Assembly (NCBI GenBank): GCA_041671505.1
Contig: JBAZBK010000012.1
Coordinates: 108,499 to 172,498, forward strand
Source: JACPDH01 sp041671505
GTDB lineage: Bacteria; Acidobacteriota; Thermoanaerobaculia; Gp7-AA8
DNA: 64,000 nt
Direction of reading: 5' to 3'
Below the pieces are notes generated by a model. That model was not told the origin of the DNA and searched no databases. It was given only the letters and a program-made list of their open reading frames with translations. Position 1 is the first letter of the stretch, and the number at the start of each line of letters is the position of its first letter. Shown piece after piece: positions 24,925 through 33,326 of the stretch. The position numbers and the translations under genes are program-made.

Positions 24925-27900
24925 ATGCCAAATTCATCGGACGCTCGACGTGATCGTCCCCAGTCCACGAAGAACTGCCTCATCGGAACGGCCCGTATCG
25001 CGCTCGCGTTGCCGTGTCTGCTCGCCACCATCTCAATAGCGGCACAGTCGACACCCCGCATTGACCGGAAACCGTCTCTGGAGATCGCCATCGGCCGATC
25101 GACACCGCCGGAAGGGGCCACTCCTGTTGCGGCTCGAGAAGATCAGTCACGCTTTCTGGTCGAGTTCAATCTCGAGCCACTTGTGCAACGGACCGCACCA
25201 GGGCTCGGCACCGCGTCCCACGAACAACTCTTCAATCGAATCCGCGACGACCTTCAGCGGCTCGGCGCCGGCGTAACGCTGAGATCGTCACACCGCGCGA
25301 CCGTCCTTCACGAGTACTCTCGCATATTTTCCGGCGTGGCAGTAACGCTTGACGTCTCTTCGCTGGATGCGGTGCGCAGGTTCCCGTATGTAAAGCGGGT
25401 TTCGCCAGATGTTGCAGTCAGAATGAATGTTGAGCCTGGTATCGCTCTGATCCAGGCAGACCGCGTCTGGTCGACGTTTGGTCAACGTGGTAACGGAGTG
25501 ACCGTCGCCGTCATCGACACCGGGATCGACTACCGGCACCCCGCTCTCGGAGAACACTTCGGCCCCGGATTCAAGGTCGCCGGAGGATGGGATTTCGTAA
25601 ACGACGATGCGGACCCTATCGACGACAACGGCCACGGGACGCACGTCGCGGGAATCGTCGCAGCGAGCTCTCCCGATCTGATAGGTGTCGCTCCCGACGC
25701 GCAACTCCTCGCATACAAGGTGCTCGACAGGGGTGGTTACGGCTACTCGAGCGACGTTCTCGCCGCGATCGACCGATGCGCGGATCCGAATGGCGACCTC
25801 GATTATTCCGATCGCGTCGATGTCGTGAACCTGAGCCTTGGCCGTACGGAAGCTGGCGACGACTCGCTTTCGAACGCAGTCGACAGCCTCGTGCGCCTCG
25901 GCACGGTCGTCTGTGTCGCCGCAGGGAACGAAGGCGACTGGCAGACGATCGAAAGCCCGGCCACGGCGAGCGGGGCAATCACGGTCGGCGCGATCGACGC
26001 GCAGTCGGCGGTCGCCGAGTTCTCGTCACGCGGTCCGATTGCTTCGACCTGGGAGTTGAAGCCTGATCTCGTCGCACCGGGTGTCGGAGTGCGTTCCTCG
26101 TCGCTCAATGGCGAAACCGCAGTCCTGTCCGGCACGTCTACTGCGTCAGCCCACGTCGCCGGGGTCGCGGCGCTACTGAGGGGGCTCCACCCCGATTGGA
26201 CCGCTACGCAGATCAAGAGCGCGATCACGAACAGTGCGGCGCCGCTCACTGAAGGCGTCATGGCCGCCGGCTCGGGTCGAGTCGACGCATTCCGGGCGGC
26301 GACCGTCGACACCTTCGTGTCGCCAACCTCGATCAGCTTCGGGCGAGTCGAACCCACCGACGGAACCTGGTCCTCACGCCGTGGGTTAACGATCACGAAC
26401 GGCGCGACGACGGCGAGGCACTACGCAGTCACAACGAGTGGATCAACCCAGGGACTGATCGTCAGCGTGAGTAGGCCTTCGTTTTCCCTCTCCGCCGGGA
26501 GCAGCATCGAGCTCGACGTTACCGCCACAGTCGATACGAAGGCGCTGCCGCAACCCGAACTGGAGTCGCTCACGTATGGCGGCTTTCTCACGATCGACGA
26601 TGGCCACCAGGCGGCACGCGTCCCGTACGCGATCGTTCGGGGAGTGCTCGTCAGGCTCAGCTTCCTCGGCGGCGGCTACCCAACTGCCGTGATTTCGCGG
26701 CGCGGAGCCGCGACGGCAATCATGCACTCTCGCGACGGGCAGCATTTTCAACGGCTCGTCGAACCAGGCACGCATGATTGTGTCGTGATGGCCCGGTCGG
26801 GCGCAGACGAGGCCGTCTCGATCGTCGCGTTCGAAAACCTCGAATTGACGGCCGATCGCGACCTGGTCGCTTCTCATCAAGACGCTCCGTACGAAATCTC
26901 CTTCAGTTCCACCGACGAGAACGGTCGGAGTCTCTCGGACTTGCAGGCAGTTTCGGACAACTGCTTGTCGGTTCGGCGAATCGTCTTCCCCGACGATCCA
27001 CGCGGAGGTGTCCAGATGAACTATCTGGGCGGCGTGGCGAATCTGCGAACTTCAGCGCTCAGCGGCCGCATAACCATCGTCGGGCGCGACAGCTGCTTCG
27101 ACGAGGCGTCCTCGCATTTCTACAGCGCGCAGTACGACCCGGTGAATAGCGTAGCTGGCCCTGTCGCGCTGCAGGCAGGCGGCGACCGCTACCGTGTACA
27201 GCCGGTGGAGGTACGCCTAACTTCCGGACCGGGAAGCCCCACCCTGCTCCAGCTTGGAAGCAGTTTCTTCGCGCACGGCGCGAGGGTTGACCGGCAGGCG
27301 CAGATCGCCCCCGTTCAACCAGGGGCACGCAGCTGGCGCGGAATCTTCTTTATCGACACTCCCGCGAACGCGACCTACCAGTTCGTCCCGTCGATTTCAG
27401 CGTCAACCTCGGACAGCCCCGTGCCGCGTTCGATCGAGAGCAACGGAATTCGCCCAACGAAGCTTGGGACCGCTTGCTACGACGAGCCCACTCCACCGCC
27501 GACGGCCTGGGAAGCAGCCCCCGGAGAGCTGCTGCTTTTCGGAGTCGGCAGCGTCGTCCCCACGCTCGAGTTCCAGGGAAGCGGGCCGCTGATCGTCACA
27601 GCCGCGTTCCTCGGCCAGCTCGACGAGAACGTCTTCGTGCGCACCGCGGAACTGCGTCACGTCTCGGAGAGCGGGGAACTCCTCGCGGAGAGCACGCACG
27701 AAATCGAGATTGCCGACCCGAGCGTCCGTTCACGGATCGAATACGTAGCGGTCACTCACGAGTTGGCCGGTCGCGTTGGATCGACGTCCATGACGAGCAC
27801 GTTCGGTGCAACTCCCGCCGATCCATTGCCTCCCACGCTTACGTCGATGATCGTCCTGCAGGAGGATGGCACGCGCCTTCCGGATCGCGCGCGCGTCGGC

Positions 27901-28218
27901 TCGTCTCCGCTGATCCGCTTCTCCGCGATCGACGTCGATCGGGAACCTGCACGAGTCGCTCTCCGATATCGTCGCGCTGGAAGCGAGGCCTGGCTCGACC
28001 TCCCGGTCCGGACGATCGGATACGACTATCCGACCGAGGGACTGGGCCATAGGCCTCGCGGGACGATCTTCGAAGGAGAGCTTCGCGAGCTGGCAGGCAT
28101 CGAGGGCGTGTACGACCTCCGATATGACCTAACCGACGGCGCCGGCAACACGACGACGGCGATTTCCACACCCGCGATGCTCGTCACCAACGAGCGCCAG
28201 CGCCCGGTGAGGCAGTAG
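24925..28218 (+). CDS. Large secreted subtilisin-like (S8) serine protease
   Basis: 1097 residues. Possible signal segment at 20-40 (IGTARIALALPCLLATISIAAQ), then an inhibitor-I9-like propeptide (about 70-165). The S8 domain has the triad Asp198 (VIDTGID), His237 (NGHGTHVAG) and Ser405 (SGTSTASAHVAG). The oxyanion Asn lies in AAGNEGDW. After about 460 residues come beta-sandwich domains of roughly 630 residues that I do not recognise, probably for substrate binding or attachment. Codon third positions look less GC-biased than in neighbouring genes, hinting at acquisition by transfer. It stands alone, with no obvious secretion or immunity partner. Confidence 0.9.
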   Translation: MPNSSDARRDRPQSTKNCLIGTARIALALPCLLATISIAAQSTPRIDRKPSLEIAIGRSTPPEGATPVAAREDQSRFLVEFNLEPLVQRTAPGLGTASHEQLFNRIRDDLQRLGAGVTLRSSHRATVLHEYSRIFSGVAVTLDVSSLDAVRRFPYVKRVSPDVAVRMNVEPGIALIQADRVWSTFGQRGNGVTVAVIDTGIDYRHPALGEHFGPGFKVAGGWDFVNDDADPIDDNGHGTHVAGIVAASSPDLIGVAPDAQLLAYKVLDRGGYGYSSDVLAAIDRCADPNGDLDYSDRVDVVNLSLGRTEAGDDSLSNAVDSLVRLGTVVCVAAGNEGDWQTIESPATASGAITVGAIDAQSAVAEFSSRGPIASTWELKPDLVAPGVGVRSSSLNGETAVLSGTSTASAHVAGVAALLRGLHPDWTATQIKSAITNSAAPLTEGVMAAGSGRVDAFRAATVDTFVSPTSISFGRVEPTDGTWSSRRGLTITNGATTARHYAVTTSGSTQGLIVSVSRPSFSLSAGSSIELDVTATVDTKALPQPELESLTYGGFLTIDDGHQAARVPYAIVRGVLVRLSFLGGGYPTAVISRRGAATAIMHSRDGQHFQRLVEPGTHDCVVMARSGADEAVSIVAFENLELTADRDLVASHQDAPYEISFSSTDENGRSLSDLQAVSDNCLSVRRIVFPDDPRGGVQMNYLGGVANLRTSALSGRITIVGRDSCFDEASSHFYSAQYDPVNSVAGPVALQAGGDRYRVQPVEVRLTSGPGSPTLLQLGSSFFAHGARVDRQAQIAPVQPGARSWRGIFFIDTPANATYQFVPSISASTSDSPVPRSIESNGIRPTKLGTACYDEPTPPPTAWEAAPGELLLFGVGSVVPTLEFQGSGPLIVTAAFLGQLDENVFVRTAELRHVSESGELLAESTHEIEIADPSVRSRIEYVAVTHELAGRVGSTSMTSTFGATPADPLPPTLTSMIVLQEDGTRLPDRARVGSSPLIRFSAIDVDREPARVALRYRRAGSEAWLDLPVRTIGYDYPTEGLGHRPRGTIFEGELRELAGIEGVYDLRYDLTDGAGNTTTAISTPAMLVTNERQRPVRQ

Positions 28219-28353
28219 CGCGAAGAAACTCCGGGGTCACAGCCGCAATATCCAGTACTCGCCACTTCTCACCGCCGTAAGCCCTGAAGCGCAACGGCGC
28301 GGCGGGGAACCAGGAGTACTTGATGCTTCGGCTGCGACGCCATCCCCCATCTG

Positions 28354-28785
28354 CTACTGCTCGACCGCGGCGCTCCGATCCGCCGCAAGGCCGATCTGGC
28401 GGAAGCCGGCCTGGCGGCAGTATTCGACGATCTTGACCGCGTCGCCGTATCGCGCGTCGCGGTCGACGCGCAGCACGACGGGGCGCTGGTTGTCCTTCGC
28501 GGCGACCGCGGCGATCTCTTTTCCCGCCTGCTCTGCGGCGACGACCGCGCCTCCGGCGAAGATCGTGCCGTCGGCTTTCACGGATATCGTCAGGAGCGGA
28601 TGCTCCTCGCCGAACTTCTCCGTCGACGCGGCAGCGGGAAGGTTGAGCTGCACCTGCCCCACCATCAGCGGCGTGACGATCATGAAGATGATGAGAAGAA
28701 CGAGACAGACGTCGACGAGCGGGGTGACGTTGATTTCGGATTGGAGCTGGCTGCCTCCGGCGATGCTCCGACGCGCGAGTCGCAT
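28354..28785 (-). CDS. exbD: ExbD/TolR-type biopolymer transport protein
   Basis: 143 residues from ATG 28785. The open frame extends to 28896, but those 37 codons begin within a heptad array and do not look like ExbD. The start chosen gives the standard N-terminus (GGSQLQSEINVTPLVDVCLV) with the essential membrane Asp in TPLVDVCLVLLIIFMIV. A periplasmic domain follows. ExbD works with ExbB and TonB to power outer-membrane receptors; neither gene is beside it here, so it is an orphan or serves a system encoded elsewhere. The 135 bases before the subtilase gene end hold nothing recognisable. Confidence 0.92.
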   Translation of the reverse strand: MRLARRSIAGGSQLQSEINVTPLVDVCLVLLIIFMIVTPLMVGQVQLNLPAAASTEKFGEEHPLLTISVKADGTIFAGGAVVAAEQAGKEIAAVAAKDNQRPVVLRVDRDARYGDAVKIVEYCRQAGFRQIGLAADRSAAVEQ

Positions 28786-28860
28786 GGCGTGTGTCCCTCT
28801 GTCAATTCGACACGCGAGCTTGACGCGACGAAACCAGACGAAGCACCGCGTGTCGTCAGC

Positions 28861-28962
28861 TTCTTCATTCTTCATTCGACATTCTTCATTCGACATTTCG
28901 GTGTGCGAGGCTGCACGGAGACCGAAATGGCGAATGTCGAATGAGGAATGAAGAATGAAGAA
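28861..28962. repeat. Inverted TTCTTCA / TGAAGAA heptad arrays
   Basis: Left array: TTCTTCA, TTCTTCA, TTCGACA, TTCTTCA, TTCGACA (28861-28895). Right array: TGGCGAA, TGTCGAA, TGAGGAA, TGAAGAA, TGAAGAA (28928-28962). The spacer holds ACCGAAAT and its inverse ATTTCGGT. Lies between hemD and exbD, both on minus. Confidence 0.85.
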
Positions 28963-28971
28963 AGGAGGCAG

Positions 28972-29751
28972 CTAGCGCCGAGTGAATCTGGCGAGCAAAG
29001 CCTCCACCAAACCCTCGACCGTCGACTCCTCGGCCTCGACGACCTTCGCGGCGCCGAAGCGCGCGAGCGCCTTCGTCGTCACGGGTCCGATCGAGGCGAT
29101 CACACATGACGCGAGCACGTGCGAAAGCTCGGCGGGAGCGAGGTGTGAAAGCGTGCCTTCAACCGTCGACGGGCTGGTGAACGTTAGCGCGTCGAGCGCA
29201 CCGCCCAACAGCGCCGCGCGAACATCGTCAGGAATCGATGCGGCCTTCTTCGTCTCGTACACCACCGCGACGTGAACGTCGCCGCCGCGCCCGCGGAGTT
29301 CGTCGACGAGCACTTCACGCCCCTCGAGCGCGCGGACGATCGCAGTTCGCACTCCGCGCTGGTCCGGGTCGAGGAGCGGCAGCAGCTCCGACGCCTGGAA
29401 CTTCTCAGGGACGAGGTCAGGCTCGACTCCGTGGCGTCGCAGCGCATCTGCAGTCGCGCGGCCGACCGCCGCGATCGCGACTCCGCGAAGGCTCACCTCG
29501 CGCCTCAGCTCCGCGGCCCGCGCGAAGAATGCGTCGACCCCATTGGTCGAGGTGAAGATGATTCTCTGGAAGGAGCCACGCGCGGCGATCACCGCATCGA
29601 GCGACTCCCAGGACGGTGGCGGCACGATTTCGATCGCTGCGTGGTGCACGACCTCCGCACCGGCAGCCTCGAGCAATGCGACGAGCTCCGACGACTGCGC
29701 GCGCGCACGCGTCACGAGCACGCGACGGCCCGCGAGCGGTCGCTCCTGCAT
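28972..29751 (-). CDS. hemD: Uroporphyrinogen-III synthase
   Basis: Closes hydroxymethylbilane to uroporphyrinogen III with inversion of ring D. About 259 residues. The start at ATG 29751 overlaps the hemC stop (TGATG); a GTG one codon earlier is also possible. The sequence is loosely conserved, as usual for this family. Recognisable parts are VLVTRARAQSSELVALLEAAGAEV near the N-terminus (shown in part), IIFTSTNGVDAFF, AAVGRATADALRRHG and ALTFTSPSTVEG. Its place directly after hemC makes the assignment firm. Confidence 0.9.
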   Translation of the reverse strand: MQERPLAGRRVLVTRARAQSSELVALLEAAGAEVVHHAAIEIVPPPSWESLDAVIAARGSFQRIIFTSTNGVDAFFARAAELRREVSLRGVAIAAVGRATADALRRHGVEPDLVPEKFQASELLPLLDPDQRGVRTAIVRALEGREVLVDELRGRGGDVHVAVVYETKKAASIPDDVRAALLGGALDALTFTSPSTVEGTLSHLAPAELSHVLASCVIASIGPVTTKALARFGAAKVVEAEESTVEGLVEALLARFTRR

Positions 29752-30674
29752 CACGCCGCCGGGCCCGGCTCGATGAGCGCCATCGCGCCCTTGTCGCAGA
29801 GCTTCTCATGCACCCGCACGACGAGCGCGTCGGCGTCTGCAATCGGGCTCTCGTCGACGACGCGGATCGCGACGTCACCCTTGAGGTTCGAGAGGAACGC
29901 GTGGCAGCGCACCGCGTCGCCGCGATACTCTGCGTGCACCGCGACCGGCGTGTAACAGTCGAGCAGCGTTCCGAAGCGCTGCAACACGCCGCGCTCGATC
30001 CTCGCCTGAAGCGCGGAGCGATGATGGTTGATCTTCGCGAGCGCCTCGCGAAGGTCGTTCTGCGAGGCGAGAATCTCGATGCCGACGATTCCCTGCCCCG
30101 CCGCGGGAGTGATCTCCTCGAGCGGGAAGAGGCTCGTGATCTCGCCGGCTAGGCCTAACCGGTTGAGCCCCGCGCTCGCAAGGAGAATTCCGTCGTACTG
30201 GCCGTCGCGAAGCTTTCCGAGGCGCGTGTCGACGTTGCCACGGAGCTCCATCACCTCGACGTCGGGGCGGAGCTGCATGATCTGCGTCCTGCGACGCGGC
30301 GAGCCGGTGCCGATGCGCGCGCCTGCAGGCAGGTCACGCAGCGACTTCGCGCTGCCCTGAATCCACGCGTCGCGCGGGTCGTTGCGCTCGAGGAACGAGA
30401 CGAGCTCGAACTGCTCGGGGATGATCGACGGGACGTCCTTGAGGCTGTGAACCGCGATGTCGACTTCGCCGCGGTCGAGCGCCTCTTCGAGTTCCTTGAT
30501 GAAGAGCCCCTTGCCGCCGATGGTGGCGAGCGAGACGTCCGTCCTCTTGTCGCCGGTCGTCTTGAAAATCACGATCTCCGACGCGTGGCCTGCCTCGGCG
30601 AGAAGCCGCTGCACTTCGTTGGCCTGCCAGAGGGCGAGCTTGCTGCCGCGGGATCCGATCCTGATGGGGTTCAT
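29751..30674 (-). CDS. hemC: Hydroxymethylbilane synthase (porphobilinogen deaminase)
   Basis: Polymerises four porphobilinogens to hydroxymethylbilane on a dipyrromethane cofactor. 307 residues from ATG 30674, which overlaps the hemA stop (ATGA). Catalytic Asp80 lies in HSLKDVPS, the Arg-rich site in GTGSPRRRTQI, and cofactor Cys240 in TLLDCYTPV. The usual EGGC block before this cysteine is altered to TLLDC, a small divergence. A longer frame opening at 30851 is only the overlap with hemA. Confidence 0.95.
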   Translation of the reverse strand: MNPIRIGSRGSKLALWQANEVQRLLAEAGHASEIVIFKTTGDKRTDVSLATIGGKGLFIKELEEALDRGEVDIAVHSLKDVPSIIPEQFELVSFLERNDPRDAWIQGSAKSLRDLPAGARIGTGSPRRRTQIMQLRPDVEVMELRGNVDTRLGKLRDGQYDGILLASAGLNRLGLAGEITSLFPLEEITPAAGQGIVGIEILASQNDLREALAKINHHRSALQARIERGVLQRFGTLLDCYTPVAVHAEYRGDAVRCHAFLSNLKGDVAIRVVDESPIADADALVVRVHEKLCDKGAMALIEPGPAA

Positions 30675-31933
30675 CGCAGTCCGAAGATCTTCCGGATCGT
30701 CTCGCGGATCGTCTCCCCTTCGTTCGGGGCCGACGCCGACTCGCGGAGGCGGATGATCGGGTAGTGGGCGACCTTGTTGATGATGCCGGTGGTGAGCGCC
30801 TCGATCGCCTGGCGCTGCTCGGCAGTGACGGGGCCCATCTTGCGCAGGCACTTCTCGAGCTCGGCCTGGCGGATCTCGTCGAGCCTGCGCTGCAGCTCGA
30901 CGATCGTCGGCACGGCATCCTGTGTCGCGAGCCGCTTGAGGAATGCGTCGACTTCCTTCTCGATGATCCGGTCGGCCTGCGCCGCCTTCTCGAGTCGCTT
31001 CGCCTTGTTGGCCTCGGCGACTTCCGAGAGGTCGTCGATGTTGTAGAGATAGGCGCCCTCGATCTCGGAAATTGCCGGATCGATGTTTCTGGGCACCGAG
31101 AGGTCGATGAGGAAGATGTCTCCGCGGCGCCGGCTGTCCATCGCCTGGCGGACCTGCTCCGCGGTCACGGTGTAGTTAGGCGCGGACGTCGAGACGATGA
31201 CGATGTCGGCCTTCTCGAGCTGAGTGGCAACGCTGTCGAACTGCGCGGCCTCGCCGCCGAAGCGCCCGGCGAGCTCGACCGCCTTGTCGTACGCACGGTT
31301 CGCGACGACGATCGACTCGAGGCCGTTCCCCTTGAGGTGCTCGGCCGTGAGCTCGCCCATCTCGCCCGCGCCGACGAGGAGCGCGCGAAGTCCTTTGAGC
31401 TCGCCGAAGATCTTCTTGGCAAGCTCGACTGCGGCGAACGGGATCGACACGGCGTGCTCGCCGATGCCGGTCTCGGTCCGGACCCTCTTGGCGACGTGCA
31501 GCGTCTGCTCGTAGAGCGCGTAGAGGGTGGAGTCGAGGGTGTCGAGGTTCTTGGCGATCTGGTAGGAGTCGCGGACCTGTCCGCCGATCTGCGGCTCGCC
31601 GATGATCATCGAGTCGAGCCCCGAGGCGACGCGGAACATGTGACGGATCGCGTCACGGTGTCGGAGGACGTAGAGGTGCTTCTCGATCTGCTCCGGATCG
31701 CGGTCGGCGCGCTCGGCGAGCAGCTCGACCACCGGCTCGATGATGTTGTCGGCCTCGGAGGAGACGATGATCTCGACCCGGTTGCAGGTAGAGATCACCG
31801 CGGTGCCGCGGATCCCGCCATTGGAGGCGAGCGGGCGCAGAACGTCGGCCTCGCTCCCCTTCGCAATGCTGAGCCGCTCGCGAAGCTCCACCGGTGCCGT
31901 CCGGTGATTCACTCCGATCAGAGTCAGCGTCAT
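30671..31933 (-). CDS. hemA: Glutamyl-tRNA reductase
   Basis: NADPH-dependent reduction of glutamyl-tRNA(Glu) to glutamate-1-semialdehyde, the first committed step of the C5 haem pathway. 420 residues. Catalytic Cys50 lies in ISTCNRVEI, the NADPH site is VGAGEMGELTAEHL, and the GEPQIGGQV and LDLSVPRNIDP-like blocks are present. Its presence means the organism uses the C5 route rather than ALA synthase. Operon order is ccsA, hemA, hemC, hemD, each junction tight or overlapping. Confidence 0.96.
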   Translation of the reverse strand: MTLTLIGVNHRTAPVELRERLSIAKGSEADVLRPLASNGGIRGTAVISTCNRVEIIVSSEADNIIEPVVELLAERADRDPEQIEKHLYVLRHRDAIRHMFRVASGLDSMIIGEPQIGGQVRDSYQIAKNLDTLDSTLYALYEQTLHVAKRVRTETGIGEHAVSIPFAAVELAKKIFGELKGLRALLVGAGEMGELTAEHLKGNGLESIVVANRAYDKAVELAGRFGGEAAQFDSVATQLEKADIVIVSTSAPNYTVTAEQVRQAMDSRRRGDIFLIDLSVPRNIDPAISEIEGAYLYNIDDLSEVAEANKAKRLEKAAQADRIIEKEVDAFLKRLATQDAVPTIVELQRRLDEIRQAELEKCLRKMGPVTAEQRQAIEALTTGIINKVAHYPIIRLRESASAPNEGETIRETIRKIFGLR

Positions 31934-31956
31934 CGTTCAATTCTCCCGACTCGCGG

Positions 31957-32799
31957 TCATCCGCGGCTGATGCCGAAGATCGACACCACGATCGCGAGAA
32001 AGGCGAGGAGCGCGAGGCCCGCCGTCTTTCTCGTTCTGAATGTTCCACTCAGGTGCGACTGCAGGATCGCCGCGAAGGCGACCCATGCCACCAGTGCGCC
32101 GCCTTCCTTCGCCCCGAAGGTCGTCAGCGCGCCGTGCCGGTTGTAGGCGAAGAGCACGCCCGCCATGATCCCCGCGCTGTAGATTGCGAAGCCCGCCACC
32201 ATCGCCCGGTAGCTCACCAGGTCGAGCACGCGAAGGTTCGGGATCCACTCGTAGAGCGCGCCCCGCCTCTTCGCTTTCATCGCCCGGTCCTGCATCTGGT
32301 AGAGCGCGCCGAAGGCGAGGCCGATCAGCAGCGCCGAAACGCCGACCATCGTCAACAAAAGGTGGCCGATGAAGATCTTCGAGGTCTGGTCGGGGTTAGG
32401 CGGGGAGAAGGGCTCGGAGACGATCGCCGCCGTCGCCAGCAGGATCACCACCAGCGGGTAGACGAAGAAGGCGGCCGCCTGGACCTTGTAGCGGAAGAGT
32501 AGCGCCAACTCCACGACGATCAGCACCCACGCGATGAACGAGGCCGCCTCGGGGAGGTTCGTCAGCGGCGGGTGGTGCGTCGTCGAGCAGATCGTTCCGA
32601 TCCAGATCGTGTGGCCGACGAAGCCGATGACGATGAGGGTCGTCGCCAGCCGCTGCAACTGTTCACGCCGCGTCAGCAGCGACAGGAACACCAGTCCCGC
32701 GGCTACGGCGTAGATCGCAATCGTCAGGTAAAGCGAGAGATTCGGGGAAACCATCGTCGTCGGTCCGGCGGGCGGGACTACCGGGGAACCGCCCGACAC
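31957..32799 (-). CDS. Cytochrome c assembly protein (CcsA/HemX-type, haem-handling membrane protein)
   Basis: Up to 280 residues from GTG 32799, or 265 from ATG 32754; neither has a clear ribosome site. About eight hydrophobic segments. The family is recognised from the arrangement of membrane His residues (TTHHPPLTNLPEAASFIAW, HLLLTMVGVSALLIGLAFGA) and the C-terminal GAKEGGALVAWVAFA, related to the WDPKE block of CcsA. Proteins of this type next to hemA are usually called HemX and influence glutamyl-tRNA reductase levels or deliver haem to cytochrome c. It is the first gene of the haem operon. Confidence 0.85.
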   Translation of the reverse strand: MSGGSPVVPPAGPTTMVSPNLSLYLTIAIYAVAAGLVFLSLLTRREQLQRLATTLIVIGFVGHTIWIGTICSTTHHPPLTNLPEAASFIAWVLIVVELALLFRYKVQAAAFFVYPLVVILLATAAIVSEPFSPPNPDQTSKIFIGHLLLTMVGVSALLIGLAFGALYQMQDRAMKAKRRGALYEWIPNLRVLDLVSYRAMVAGFAIYSAGIMAGVLFAYNRHGALTTFGAKEGGALVAWVAFAAILQSHLSGTFRTRKTAGLALLAFLAIVVSIFGISRG

Positions 32800-32851
32800 G
32801 CATTCTAAGGGGAGGGTGAACGTGGGTGGGTGTCGGATGTCACACGGTGAG

Positions 32852-33040
32852 GCAGGCGAGAGGCGACAGGCGAGAGGCGATGAGCAGGCCAGGAGCCAGA
32901 GCAGGCGACAGGCGAGAGGCGATGAGCAGGCCAGGAGCCAGAGCAGGCGAAAGGCGAGAGGCGAGAGGCGATGAGCAGGCCAGGAGCCAGAGCAGGCGAA
33001 AGGCGAGAGGCGACAGGCGATGAGCAGGCCAGATGCCAGA
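32852..33040. repeat. Tandem 49/42/49/49-bp repeat built from heptads
   Basis: Four units starting with GCAGGCGA at 32852, 32901, 32943 and 32992. Each combines three or four GCGARAG heptads, the step GATGA, and a tail GCAGGCCAGGAGCCAGA. Unit lengths are all multiples of seven. It reads open in several frames, but the frames are low-complexity artefacts. Confidence 0.88.
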
Positions 33041-33210
33041 GCAGGCGTAAAGCGGTCCGCCTTGTTGCAGAGATCGACGAGTGGGACGCGAGGGGGCGAA
33101 ACACTGGAGAAAGGCTTCGGGCGGCCGTTGCTTCGATCGCAACATGCCGCCCGAAAAGATCCAACCCGTTTGTTTACTTCGAGTTCAATGGCACGAATGA
33201 GGGGCGCCGC
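33041..33210. other. Spacer between two repeat arrays, with one strong stem-loop
   Basis: No gene is seen. At about 33117-33156 there is an inverted repeat (TTCGGGCGG..CGTTGC / GCAAC..CCGCCCGAA) with a TTCGATC loop, followed by AAAAGATCC. It could act as a terminator or be a core module like those of the other elements. Confidence 0.5.
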
Positions 33211-33325
33211 CTCGCCTGCTCTGGCCTTTGGCCTATGGCCTCTGGTCTGCCTTTGCCTGCTCTGGGCTTTGGCCTGTGGCCTCTGGCCTGCTTATCGCCT
33301 CTCGCCTCATCGCCTCTCGCCTGCC
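33211..33325. repeat. GGCCTNT / CGCCTCT heptad array facing the tandem repeat
   Basis: Heptads such as CTGGCCT, TTGGCCT, ATGGCCT, CTGGTCT, then TGGCCTG, TGGCCTC, TGGCCTG and finally CGCCTCT-type units up to 33325. It is the inverse counterpart of the 32852-33040 repeat and ends two bases before the greA-like gene's stop codon. Confidence 0.75.
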
Positions 33326-33326
33326 G

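Noticed and set aside
32826..33164. Short open frames through the tandem repeat upstream of greA
   Set aside because: They translate the heptads into monotonous strings and have no start signals; the 7-base period changes frame at each unit.
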